Below are positions 1-6,401 of a stretch of DNA of 7,614 bases, one piece after another; position 1 is the stretch's first letter; every line of letters begins with the position of its first letter. The DNA is taken from NCBI GenBank assembly GCA_031290405.1, contig JAITNO010000083.1, positions 1 to 7,614 on the forward strand. Reading direction: 5' to 3'. The notes under the pieces were generated by a model. That model was not told the origin of the DNA, searched no databases, and worked only from the letters and a program-made list of their open reading frames with translations. Position numbers and translations under genes: made by a program. This DNA is from Spirochaetaceae bacterium. GTDB taxonomy: Bacteria > Spirochaetota > Spirochaetia > Treponematales > Breznakiellaceae.

Positions 1-1
1 C

Positions 2-1507
2 GCGGGGAAGCCGCACACGACGCGCGGCACGGCGGAGTATATGCTGACGACGCTTGATGCGGGCGCGACGACCGCCTACTTCAAGATGAAATACGCCCCC
101 TTCGGTCTGGGCGACGGCGCGTGGACGGCGGCCACCGGCAACGCGGCCCCCGTCTGGACCATCCGCAACGGCCTGAACGACGTGGCGCAGGACGCGGACA
201 CGGACTTCGCCCACTACGGCTTGGTCGGGACGGCCAACGCCAACGGCGCCATCAGCGTGGCCGTAGTGGACGCGGCTGTGCGCGGCGCCGGCCTCTTCGA
301 GGACGGCAACCCCTGGCCCATCGCCGGCGTCGGTATGACCGGCGCGAGCGCGAACGACCTGGCGGCGGCCCTCACCTACCTCAACACCAACGGCACGGCG
401 GCCAAGTATGGCGCCTACACCATCAGGCTGGGCGTCGACCCGAGCCTGCCCACCTACCCGGACACCATCATCCTGGGGGACGGCAACAGCGGCGCTGACT
501 GGCAGTATCCGACCATAACAAACACCGCGCTCATCATAGATGGGACGGCCCCCGTTGCCATGCCGGGGCGGGAACTCCTGTGGGCACTGAACAACGGCGA
601 CTCGGTGCGCTATGGGAGCGGGATAACTCCGCCCATCGTCATCACGCTTAGCGCGGAGACCCTGACTCCCTACGCGTTCAATGCCGCCACGACGACCTAC
701 GGCATTGTGGCGCCCGTCTCTGTCGATGCGGTGACGTTTACCGCGCAGGCAGCGGACGCTTCCGCCGCCGTGAGCTACGCGCTTGATGCGCCAGGCGCGG
801 CCTTCAGCGCGGACGCGCCAGAGGTAACGCTCGGCGGACAGAAAGGCTCCGTGACCTTCAGCGTCAAGGTGACGACGGCGGCAACGGAGCGCGTTTGGGG
901 GCCCTACACCTTTGACGTGTCGCCGCTGTGGACGGTGAGCGGCGGCCTCAGCTTTACGCCCTTCGAGTACGGCGCCTACGCGGGTATCAAGTTTACCGGC
1001 GGAACGGGAACGCTGACTTTCGCGCTGCCGGTAACCGCCGACCTGCTCGTGGTTGGCGGCGGCGGCGGCGGTGAAGGCCGCCACAGCGGCAATGACGTAT
1101 ATTCGCAGACTGGCGGCGGCGGGGGCGGCTACACCGCAAGCGCGGCATATGCCATGACGAAGAACGACTACGCCGTCATCGTGGGCGCAGGCGGAGCGGG
1201 CGGCGAGACAGACCAAAGCGGCGGGGACGGCGGTCTCTCTTCTCTCACGCCTGCGGGTGAGCTGGCGGTGAGCGCCGCAGGAGGCATCGGGAGCGGGAGT
1301 CAAAACCTTACCGGGAGCGTTGGAACCTATAACAATATCACGGGCGCTAACATTGCCTATGGGGGAGACGGCGGCAAGGCCGACTCTGGCGGGGGAGTAT
1401 GGGGTCCCGCGAATACGGGAAAAGGCGGCGGCGGCGGTTGGGAATGGCGGAACTTAGACGGCGGCCCCGGCGGCTCCGGCGTAGTCGTCATCCGCTGGGC
1501 AAAGTAA
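2..1507 (+). CDS. Large surface/exported protein, 3' part: cadherin-like beta-sandwich plus glycine-rich C-terminal domain (5' truncated by window)
   Basis: The frame is open from base 2 to a TAA at 1505-1507, so the gene almost certainly begins outside the window. The first ATG, at 41, has GGCGGAG only 3 bases upstream, too close for a normal ribosome site. Residues below count from that ATG. Residues 100-170 (ASANDLAAALTYLNTNGTAA, then YTIRL) resemble a segment I recall from predicted surface proteins of termite-gut treponemes. Residues 200-292 fit a cadherin-like beta-sandwich (PF12733 type: LTPYAFNAATTTYGI, then a run of alternating Val/Thr strands). Residues 335-488 form a glycine-rich domain: LLVVGGGGGG, further Gly runs at 358-363 and 462-466, and a GGSGVVVIRW ending typical of surface and tail-fibre-like proteins. 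No catalytic motif was seen. It probably acts outside the cell in adhesion or as a structural surface protein. The architecture is fairly clear; the role is inferred. Confidence 0.75.
   Translation, partial: AGKPHTTRGTAEYMLTTLDAGATTAYFKMKYAPFGLGDGAWTAATGNAAPVWTIRNGLNDVAQDADTDFAHYGLVGTANANGAISVAVVDAAVRGAGLFEDGNPWPIAGVGMTGASANDLAAALTYLNTNGTAAKYGAYTIRLGVDPSLPTYPDTIILGDGNSGADWQYPTITNTALIIDGTAPVAMPGRELLWALNNGDSVRYGSGITPPIVITLSAETLTPYAFNAATTTYGIVAPVSVDAVTFTAQAADASAAVSYALDAPGAAFSADAPEVTLGGQKGSVTFSVKVTTAATERVWGPYTFDVSPLWTVSGGLSFTPFEYGAYAGIKFTGGTGTLTFALPVTADLLVVGGGGGGEGRHSGNDVYSQTGGGGGGYTASAAYAMTKNDYAVIVGAGGAGGETDQSGGDGGLSSLTPAGELAVSAAGGIGSGSQNLTGSVGTYNNITGANIAYGGDGGKADSGGGVWGPANTGKGGGGGWEWRNLDGGPGGSGVVVIRWAK
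1055..1438 (+). repeat. In-frame GGC (glycine) triplet tracts
   Basis: Three short triplet runs encode the polyglycine stretches of the surface protein: (GGC)5GGT at 1055-1072, GGC-rich at 1112-1129, and (GGC)4GGT at 1424-1438. They are in frame, so copy-number slippage would change glycine loop length without breaking the reading frame. They are low-complexity coding sequence, not a mobile element. Confidence 0.7.
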
Positions 1508-1516
1508 GAGAGAGCG

Positions 1517-1546
1517 AAAGCCTCCGGCAATGCCGGGGGCTTTTTT
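1517..1546 (+). terminator. Intrinsic terminator of the surface-protein gene
   Basis: A 9-bp stem (1520-1528 with 1532-1540, one G-U pair) closes on the 3-base loop AAT. AAA at 1517-1519 extends the stem by pairing with the first T residues of the T6 tract at 1541-1546. It lies 10 bases after the TAA at 1507. Read on the minus strand the same hairpin is followed only by TTTC, so it may also weakly end the converging four-gene operon whose last stop is at 1573. Confidence 0.92.
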
Positions 1547-1548
1547 GT

Positions 1549-1562
1549 GGGGGGGGCGGGGG
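1549..1562 (+). other. G-run spacer between convergent genes
   Basis: Eight consecutive G, one C, then five G lie between the terminator and the end of the metallophosphoesterase gene. The tract is noncoding. It might be length-variable or may only reflect composition; no function can be read from it. Confidence 0.5.
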
Positions 1563-1572
1563 AAAGTTCCAA

Positions 1573-2454
1573 TTAATTCGAGCTGGTAAGCTCGATTAAC
1601 ACGACTTCGGGGGGGTTGTTGATGCGGGGAAGATTGGGGCGCGTCGTGGTAACGCCGCGGCTTATGACGAGGTTCATGGCGCCGATGCGATACTGGCCGC
1701 CGGAGAGTTTGGGGAAGAGGCCTTGTCCGGGCGCGTAGACGCCGTTGGTGAACGGGAAAAGCCTGATTTGGCCGCCGTGCGTGTGGCCGCTGAGCATGAG
1801 GTCGAAGCCGTAGCCGGCGAAGACCGCTGCGTGGTCGGGGCGGTGCGACAAGAGGATTTTGTATTCGCTTCTGCCGGCGAGTGGGGCGAAGGCTTCTCTG
1901 GCGCCTGCTTCCCAGTCGTATTGGGGGTCGTGAAAGCGCGCGCGGGCGCTGTCCTCGACGCCGGCGATGATGACGGCGTTGCCCCTCACTTCGACTTCGA
2001 CGTGGCTGTCTTGCAGTATTGCTATGCCGTGGCTCCTGACGAGGGCGAAGACTTCTTCCATGTTGCGGTTGTAATACTCATGATTGCCGGGGACGAAGTA
2101 GATGGGCGCGAGGCGCTCGATGTTGCCCAGGAGGATTTCTGAGCCTGTCATGGGGAGGACGTTGTCGATGATGTCGCCGACGAGGAAGATGAGGTCGGGG
2201 GCGGCGCCCGCGAGCATCTCGACTATTCTCTTGCCGTCGTTTTCAAAGACTTGGCTGTGAGTGTCGGACAGGACGGCGAAGGTGAGCGTGGGGCCTGGCT
2301 TGATTTTGGGGCTGTGCAGGCGGTAGCGGCGCGCGACGAGGGAGGCTTCGGTGGCGCACGAGGAAAGCAGGAAGGCGGCGGCGGCGATGAGGAGAAAGCG
2401 CACGGCCTTTATCAGGCGCCGTTGACCGGCAAGGGGCGGACGCACGGCCTTCAT
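1573..2454 (-). CDS. Calcineurin-like metallophosphoesterase, predicted lipoprotein (YkuE/YaeI type)
   Basis: This 293-residue protein has all the dimetal phosphoesterase motifs in order: SDTH (D64, H66), GDIID (D94, D97), GNHE (N124, H125), H204 in LLSHRPD and GHTHGGQ (H224, H226). The ending RINNPPEVVLIEL matches the usual end of the YkuE/YaeI group. The N-terminus is a lipoprotein signal: basic residues up to R19, hydrophobic 20-30, and lipobox LSSC with Cys33 as the lipid site. The enzyme should therefore sit on the outer face of a membrane and hydrolyse phosphodiesters or phosphomonoesters. The substrate is unknown. The start at 2454 lies 6 bases after the dacA stop with only a weak AAGG upstream, which suggests translation coupled to dacA. 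It is the last gene of the operon. LpxH is less likely because of the lipobox and the YkuE-like tail. Confidence 0.9.
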   Translation of the reverse strand: MKAVRPPLAGQRRLIKAVRFLLIAAAAFLLSSCATEASLVARRYRLHSPKIKPGPTLTFAVLSDTHSQVFENDGKRIVEMLAGAAPDLIFLVGDIIDNVLPMTGSEILLGNIERLAPIYFVPGNHEYYNRNMEEVFALVRSHGIAILQDSHVEVEVRGNAVIIAGVEDSARARFHDPQYDWEAGAREAFAPLAGRSEYKILLSHRPDHAAVFAGYGFDLMLSGHTHGGQIRLFPFTNGVYAPGQGLFPKLSGGQYRIGAMNLVISRGVTTTRPNLPRINNPPEVVLIELTSSN

Positions 2455-2460
2455 GCGCCG

Positions 2461-3708
2461 CTACTTGCCTTGAAAGAGCATGAGGAAGGCGTCCCAGAGG
2501 CGCTTCGGGAGGGATCCCTTCCCGACGTCCGCTGCGGTGAGGAGGGGGACGCGTCCGATTTCGCCTGCCTCGTCGTAGAAGGTGAGTTCTCCTGCGACGC
2601 TCCCCGCGGGGAGTGGGGCGACAAGGCCCCGATAGACGTTGACGCGGCAGGAGGCGCCGCCCCGCCTGCCGCGGACGACGGTGAACGCGCCGTAATCGGG
2701 AGAGCTCTGGCCGACTAGGACGGGGAGGGCGTCGACGCGGCTCTGAGCGCCTTTCCAGACGCGGACGGGCGGGATGGGGGGATAGGGGAGGCGGACGGTG
2801 CCGAAGCGCTCGAAGGCCCAGTCGAAGAGGGCCGCGCCGTCGGCGTCGCGGGCGCGGGGGCCCCAGTAGGATCCGAGTTCTCGTGGGACGCCTAAGAGCA
2901 CGGCGATGAAACGAACGCCGTCTCGTCCGGCGCTTGCGGCGAGGTTGTAGCCGGCCTCGTCGATGTAGCCTGTTTTAAGGCCGTCGGCGCCCGCATAGGA
3001 GCCGACAAGGCCGGCGTGGTTGCGGTGCACTCTGATGGGCGGCGCGTGGCGGCGTTCGGGGGGCATATTGTCGGCGGTGGGATAGACGAACTCCTCGACG
3101 GTGTGGTAGCTGGACGACGCCTCGGGGTGCAGCTGGAGGTAAATCTTGCAGAAGCGGGCGAAGTCGCGCGCGGTGGTGATGTTGTCCTCCGAAATGCCTG
3201 ACGGTTCGACGAAGTGCGTCGCGTCAAGGCGGAACTTCCGCGCTTCGCGGTTCATCATCGCCGCGAAATCTTCGATTGTTGGGGCGAAGCGCAGGGCGAC
3301 GGCGACGGCGGCGTCGTTCCCCGAAGGGATGGCCAAGCCGAGGAGCAACTCGCGGAGGCTGGCCTTCTGGCCCTCCTCCAGGTACATCAGGCTGGAGCGC
3401 GGCGGCTGGTTGCGCCACCAGCTCTCCGGCGGGAGCTCGAAGCGCCGGTCCAGCGGGATGCCCCGAACGGCCGCCTGGCAAAGCGCGATGTGCATGGTCA
3501 TCAGCTTGGCAAGAGAGGCCGGTGGGATGGGGAGGTCGGGGTTCTTTTCAAAGACGACGGAGCCGGTGGCCGCATCGAGGACGACGGCGGACTGGGCCCG
3601 CAGTTCGACGCCCTGGGCGAGGAGGCCCAGCGTCGAAGAGAAAGAGAGGGCGGCGGCGCAGAGGATGCGCGGCGCAAAGGCGCAAAGGAGAGGCGCAAGA
3701 GTGCGCAC
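2461..3708 (-). CDS. dacA: D-alanyl-D-alanine carboxypeptidase (PBP5/6 family, peptidase S11)
   Basis: This 415-residue serine peptidase removes the terminal D-Ala from peptidoglycan pentapeptides in the periplasm. The penicillin-binding triad is complete: SLAK (nucleophile S65, K68), SGN (129-131) and KTG (245-247, in DGLKTGYIDEAGYN). Residues 1-32 are a signal peptide, probably cut after LLA31. The catalytic domain spans about 33-300, a PBP5_C-like beta domain about 303-392, and the tail SLPKRLWDAFLMLFQGK looks like the amphipathic membrane anchor of the family. The start is GTG at 3708, 3 bases after the upstream stop; AGGAAA lies 9 bases before it, inside the end of the DUF6941 gene. The signal peptide is partly encoded by a short repeat described separately. 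The family call is secure. The symbol is assigned by family; spirochaetes often have several paralogues. Confidence 0.94.
   Translation of the reverse strand: MRTLAPLLCAFAPRILCAAALSFSSTLGLLAQGVELRAQSAVVLDAATGSVVFEKNPDLPIPPASLAKLMTMHIALCQAAVRGIPLDRRFELPPESWWRNQPPRSSLMYLEEGQKASLRELLLGLAIPSGNDAAVAVALRFAPTIEDFAAMMNREARKFRLDATHFVEPSGISEDNITTARDFARFCKIYLQLHPEASSSYHTVEEFVYPTADNMPPERRHAPPIRVHRNHAGLVGSYAGADGLKTGYIDEAGYNLAASAGRDGVRFIAVLLGVPRELGSYWGPRARDADGAALFDWAFERFGTVRLPYPPIPPVRVWKGAQSRVDALPVLVGQSSPDYGAFTVVRGRRGGASCRVNVYRGLVAPLPAGSVAGELTFYDEAGEIGRVPLLTAADVGKGSLPKRLWDAFLMLFQGK
3671..3699 (+). repeat. GGCGCAAA tandem units, resembling the dispersed 'KGAKAQRR' repeat, inside the dacA signal-peptide region
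   Basis: GGCGCAAA occurs twice in tandem (3671-3686), followed after GGAGA by GGCGCAAG (3692-3699). Read on the plus strand, the surrounding frames give GAKAQRR and DARRKGAKERRK. This recalls a short dispersed repeat seen at gene ends in many bacterial genomes, whose translation reads like AKAQRRKGAK. On the minus strand it encodes LLCAFAPRILCA of the DacA signal peptide. Identity with the dispersed family is from memory and unverified. Confidence 0.5.
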
Positions 3709-3711
3709 AGT

Positions 3712-3725
3712 TCAGGCTTTCCTGA
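3712..3725 (-). promoter_or_regulatory. Small hairpin at the DUF6941 stop codon covering the dacA Shine-Dalgarno
   Basis: On the minus strand TCAGG-AAAG-CCTGA forms a perfect 5-bp stem with a 4-base loop. It contains both the AGGAAA that would serve the dacA GTG at 3708 and the TGA stop of the upstream gene. A ribosome finishing the upstream gene would open it, so dacA translation may depend on upstream translation. The stem is short, so the effect is inferred. Confidence 0.35.
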
Positions 3726-4098
3726 CGTACAGGGGGAGGAAGGCGAGCTCCCTGTCGTCTATATAGAGAACGAAGTTGACGACGCCGGCGTTTTTGAAGT
3801 GCAAGCCGTTGATGCAGAAGACGAGGTGCGACACGGCGGTGGCGTTTCCCACGCCGCGAACGTCGATTTTGCCGGAGATGGAGTTCATGCACACTTCGCC
3901 GTCAAGATCCCGCGTCTCGATCCTAAAGCTGTGCCGGTAGAACTCGCTGATGTTGAAGCGCAAGCGTATGACGACGGACAACTGGGGATGCACACAGGGG
4001 AAGTTCTTCGTGATGATCGTGTCGAATGTGCCGACGATGGTAAGCTTGCCGCCGGTTTCCTGCGCGAAGTCGCAGAAGGTGAAGAGTTCCGTCGTCAT
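3712..4098 (-). CDS. DUF6941-like small conserved protein
   Basis: This 128-residue protein has no signal peptide or membrane segment. The pattern LFTFCDFAQETGGKLTIVGT (5-24), FPCVHPQL (33-40), RDLDGE near 63-68, and a C-terminal beta-rich part with LYIDDRELAFLPLYV matches what I recall of the DUF6941 family, which has no assigned biochemical function. The alternating hydrophobic pattern suggests a compact all-beta fold. Its ATG overlaps the ftsH stop as ATGA (4095-4098), so it is probably translated by reinitiation after ftsH; the upstream sequence is only a G-run, a poor ribosome site of its own. dacA follows 3 bases downstream. Tight coupling to a membrane protease suggests a partner or accessory role, but nothing in the sequence proves this. 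Confidence 0.75.
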   Translation of the reverse strand: MTTELFTFCDFAQETGGKLTIVGTFDTIITKNFPCVHPQLSVVIRLRFNISEFYRHSFRIETRDLDGEVCMNSISGKIDVRGVGNATAVSHLVFCINGLHFKNAGVVNFVLYIDDRELAFLPLYVRKA

Positions 4099-6074
4099 GC
4101 GGCGGCCCCCGAGTAGACGTCGCCGGCGACGAGGGACTTGAATTCCTTCTCGTCGATGGTTTCCTTGTCAAGGAGGATTCCGGCGACCTGGTTTAACAAG
4201 CTTTGCCGCGCAAGCAAGGTGGATTTAACCTTGCCGTACTGCGCCTCGACGATGCCGGCTATCGTCTCGTCGATGTACTGCTGGGTCGCGTCCGAGTATT
4301 CCCTCTGGAACATCGGCTCTTGGGGCGCGCTGTCGCCGAGCATCCCCAGGCCGCGGCGCGTCAGGGCCACATGGCGAAAGCGCTCGCTCATGCCGTAGTC
4401 GACGATCATCTTGCGCGCAATGTCCGTCGCCTTGGCAAGGTCGTTGGCCGCCCCCGTCGAAATCTTCCCAAAGACGATCTCCTCCGCCGCCCGCCCGCCG
4501 AGCAGCACGTCGATCTTGCCCTTCAGCTCGTCCTCCGTCATCAGGTAGCGATCTTCGATGGGCATCTGCAAGGTGTAGCCGAGCGCGCCAAAGCCGCGCG
4601 GGATAATCGAGATCTTCTGCACAGGGTCGGAGTTCGGCGTCAATGCGGCCACCAATGCGTGCCCCGTCTCGTGAAACGCCACGATGCGCCGCTCCTCGGG
4701 CTTAATCACGCGGTTCTTCTTTTGCAGACCGGCGACGGTCTTTTCGATAGCCTCGCTAAAGTCCTGCTGTTCGACGGTCATCCGCCCGCCGCGGACGGCA
4801 AGCAACGCCGCCTCGTTCACAATGTTCGCCAGATCCGCGCCGACAAAGCCCGACGTGCTGCGCGCCACCGCCGCCAAATCAACCGCCGGGGAGAGCTTCA
4901 CATCCTTCGAGTGAATCTTCAGAATCTCTTCGCGCCCCTTGAGGTCCGGCTTGTCCACAAGCACCTGGCGGTCAAAACGCCCCGGGCGGAGCAACGCCGG
5001 GTCGAGCACGTCCGGGCGGTTCGTCGCGGCAAGCACGATAAGCCCCCCCGTCGCGTCAAACCCGTCCATCTCCACCAGAAGCTGGTTGAGCGTCTGCTCC
5101 CGCTCGTCGTTGCCGCCGCCGATGTTGTTCAGCCGGCTCTTGCCGATGGCGTCAAGCTCGTCGATAAAGACGATGCAGCCCTTGCTCCCGCTCGCCTTCG
5201 CCCGCGCCTGCTTGAAGAGGTCGCGCACGCGCGCCGCGCCCACGCCCACGAACATCTCCACAAAGTCCGCCCCGCTCATCCTAAAGAAGGCGACGCCCGC
5301 CTCGCCTGCAACCGCGCGGGCAAGCAGCGTCTTGCCCGTGCCAGGCGGCCCCACCAGGAGGACGCCCTTGGGGATCCTCCCGCCAATGTCCGTATACTTT
5401 TTAGGAGTCTTCAGGAAGTCGACAACCTCGATCAGCTCATCCTTCGCCTCATCCGCGCCGGCAACGTCGGAGAACCGCGTCTTCACGTCCCCCTCCGCGA
5501 CAATCGCCGAACGATTCTGCCCGAAGGAAAGCACATTCCCGCCAAAATTCCCCATCCTCCGCATCAAGATGCGCCAGATAAAGATGAAGAACGCGATGGG
5601 CAGCACCCACGTAAAGATAAAGTTAAGAATCGCGCTCCCCTCGCGGGAGACCGCGTAATAATCAACCCCGTGCTCGTCCATCAAAGCGACAAGCGCAGAG
5701 TCGTTTATCGGCACCGTGCGGTAGACCGTCGTCGCCGCCGCCGGCTCCGGCGCCGAAAGGCCGAAGAGAATGGGCGCCTTAATCTGCGGCTTCGTCGGAA
5801 CCTTGTCCACATAGCCGATGAAGTACGCCTCGTCAAGCTCGACGCGTTTAATCTCGCCTGCCGCAATGCGCTGCTTAAACTCCGAATAGTCGATGACGGG
5901 ATTCACCTTGCTCATAAAGACGTAATTGAAGAGGCTCATCCCGACGATTAAGATAAGGATATACACAAGGGAAAACTTCCACCCGCTCCATTTCTTAGGG
6001 TCCGGCAGCTTAGGCCCATTGGGACCGCCGAAGTTAAACGGAGGGCCGCCCTTCCCTTGATTGTCATTGTTCAT
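4095..6074 (-). CDS. ftsH: ATP-dependent zinc metalloprotease FtsH
   Basis: This 659-residue membrane-anchored AAA+ protease degrades misassembled membrane proteins and regulatory substrates as a hexamer. A Gly/Pro-rich cytoplasmic tail (1-30) leads to TM1 (about 34-53), an extracytoplasmic domain (54-147) and TM2 (about 148-170). The AAA module has Walker A GPPGTGKT (242-249), pore loop FVG (275-277), Walker B IVFIDE (301-306, D305/E306) and the second region of homology ending RPGRFDR with arginine fingers R366 and R369. The protease domain has HETGH (H468, E469, H472), with D545 in TGAANDLAKAT as the third zinc ligand. All key residues are present and the length is normal. The start at 6074 is supported by AAGGAG 10 bases upstream and a promoter at 6110-6138. 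It is the first gene of the four-gene operon and ends in an ATGA overlap with the DUF6941 gene. The usual neighbour tilS is not upstream here. Confidence 0.98.
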   Translation of the reverse strand: MNNDNQGKGGPPFNFGGPNGPKLPDPKKWSGWKFSLVYILILIVGMSLFNYVFMSKVNPVIDYSEFKQRIAAGEIKRVELDEAYFIGYVDKVPTKPQIKAPILFGLSAPEPAAATTVYRTVPINDSALVALMDEHGVDYYAVSREGSAILNFIFTWVLPIAFFIFIWRILMRRMGNFGGNVLSFGQNRSAIVAEGDVKTRFSDVAGADEAKDELIEVVDFLKTPKKYTDIGGRIPKGVLLVGPPGTGKTLLARAVAGEAGVAFFRMSGADFVEMFVGVGAARVRDLFKQARAKASGSKGCIVFIDELDAIGKSRLNNIGGGNDEREQTLNQLLVEMDGFDATGGLIVLAATNRPDVLDPALLRPGRFDRQVLVDKPDLKGREEILKIHSKDVKLSPAVDLAAVARSTSGFVGADLANIVNEAALLAVRGGRMTVEQQDFSEAIEKTVAGLQKKNRVIKPEERRIVAFHETGHALVAALTPNSDPVQKISIIPRGFGALGYTLQMPIEDRYLMTEDELKGKIDVLLGGRAAEEIVFGKISTGAANDLAKATDIARKMIVDYGMSERFRHVALTRRGLGMLGDSAPQEPMFQREYSDATQQYIDETIAGIVEAQYGKVKSTLLARQSLLNQVAGILLDKETIDEKEFKSLVAGDVYSGAAA

Positions 6075-6084
6075 TTTCCACTGG

Positions 6085-6090
6085 CTCCTT
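6085..6090 (-). promoter_or_regulatory. Shine-Dalgarno of ftsH
   Basis: AAGGAG on the minus strand, 10 bases before the ATG at 6074. The spacing is slightly long but the match is strong, and it supports this start over downstream methionines. Confidence 0.75.
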
Positions 6091-6109
6091 ATAGATGTAG
6101 ACTGCGCTC

Positions 6110-6138
6110 ATAATCCGCTTTTTGTGAATAAAATGCAA
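6110..6138 (-). promoter_or_regulatory. Sigma70-like promoter of the ftsH operon
   Basis: On the minus strand TTGCAT (6138-6133) and GATTAT (6115-6110) are separated by exactly 17 bases. Transcription would begin near 6103, giving a leader of roughly 30 bases that contains the AAGGAG. The match is 3 of 6 for the -35 and 4 of 6 for the -10. The short AT-rich stretch between the boxes stands out from the GC-rich surroundings. AGGG-AGCG-CCCT (6138-6149), a 4-bp inverted repeat, abuts the -35 box and could be an operator, but this is weak. Confidence 0.6.
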
Positions 6139-6155
6139 GGGAGCGCCCTCGTTAA

Positions 6156-6392
6156 CGCGTTGCCCGAGCCGTTTTTCGTCAAACCGCCGCGAATGCAGAC
6201 GCCATGCAAGACGTTATGGACATAGAAACATCTTTCGGATACGCTCCGCAAGATGTGAGCGCTGAAAAATGCGGCTATGACGTGGAATCCCTCATACCGC
6301 AGGAACTGCGCGGCAATGCCGCCACGAGCGGCAACGCAGGGCATTGCGGAGTGTTGGTGAATGGCGCGGAAATTATATTGGAGAGAGGATAA
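6156..6392 (+). pseudogene. Remnant of a DUF3883 (NOV_C) domain from a helicase-type protein
   Basis: The frame is open from 6156 (after a TAA at 6153-6155) to a TAA at 6390-6392. Bases 6204-6290 encode MQDVMDIETSFGYAPQDVSA followed by EKCGYDVES, very close to the start of DUF3883 as I know it: a Met-rich helix, E..LG..P.DVSAE..GYDIES. Intact domains then continue with a strand holding IEVKGR, the lysine motif of their PD-(D/E)xK-like fold. Here the sequence instead turns into an unrelated stretch (ELRGNAATSGNAGHCG...) with no ExK and stops after about 30 residues. The N-terminal helicase body is absent. It is therefore best read as a decayed fragment, not a working 62-residue gene, although a small expressed protein starting at 6204 cannot be excluded. 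It lies 9 bases before the next gene. Confidence 0.6.
6313..6347 (+). repeat. Two mutually exclusive inverted repeats
   Basis: GCAATGCC (6313-6320) and GGCATTGC (6340-6347) form a perfect 8-bp inverted repeat. Overlapping its left arm, TGCCGC (6317-6322) and GCGGCA (6328-6333) form a 6-bp stem with a 5-base loop. Both cannot form together. The structure sits where the DUF3883 homology ends and about 55 bases before the AlbA_2 gene. It has no T-tract, so it is not an intrinsic terminator. Confidence 0.6.
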
Positions 6393-6401
6393 GAAATTAT
6401 C

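Noticed and set aside
41..43. ATG at 41 as the true start of the surface-protein gene
   Set aside because: The frame is open upstream to the window edge, the purine-rich stretch is only 3 bases away, and no signal peptide follows, although this type of protein should be exported.
1573..2454. Metallophosphoesterase as LpxH (UDP-diacylglucosamine hydrolase)
   Set aside because: It has a lipoprotein signal with Cys33 and a YkuE-like RINNPPEVVLIEL tail, unlike the cytoplasmic LpxH.
1723..2718. Plus-strand open frames antisense to the phosphoesterase and dacA
   Set aside because: Both are rich in Gly/Glu/Asp/Ala and cover genes whose catalytic motifs are intact on the other strand.
3214..4116. 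A 300-codon plus-strand open frame across dacA and the DUF6941 gene
   Set aside because: It is antisense to two well-supported genes, has highly charged low-complexity composition, and no credible start signal was seen.
4203..5951. A 582-codon open frame on the plus strand, antisense to ftsH
   Set aside because: It lies wholly within the strongly conserved ftsH, is rich in Arg/His/Leu/Val as expected from reading GC-rich coding DNA backwards, and shows no recognisable domain. It is a compositional shadow.
6108..6344. A 78-codon minus-strand open frame upstream of ftsH
   Set aside because: It runs through the ftsH promoter and antisense to the DUF3883 remnant, has no ribosome site I could identify, and no recognisable similarity.
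6352..6379. Possible promoter for the AlbA_2 gene (TATATT at 6374-6379)
   Set aside because: No acceptable -35 lies at 16-18 bases: TTGGTG is 14 bases away and TTGCGG about 24. A start near 6386 would also fall inside the ribosome site. Too weak to annotate.
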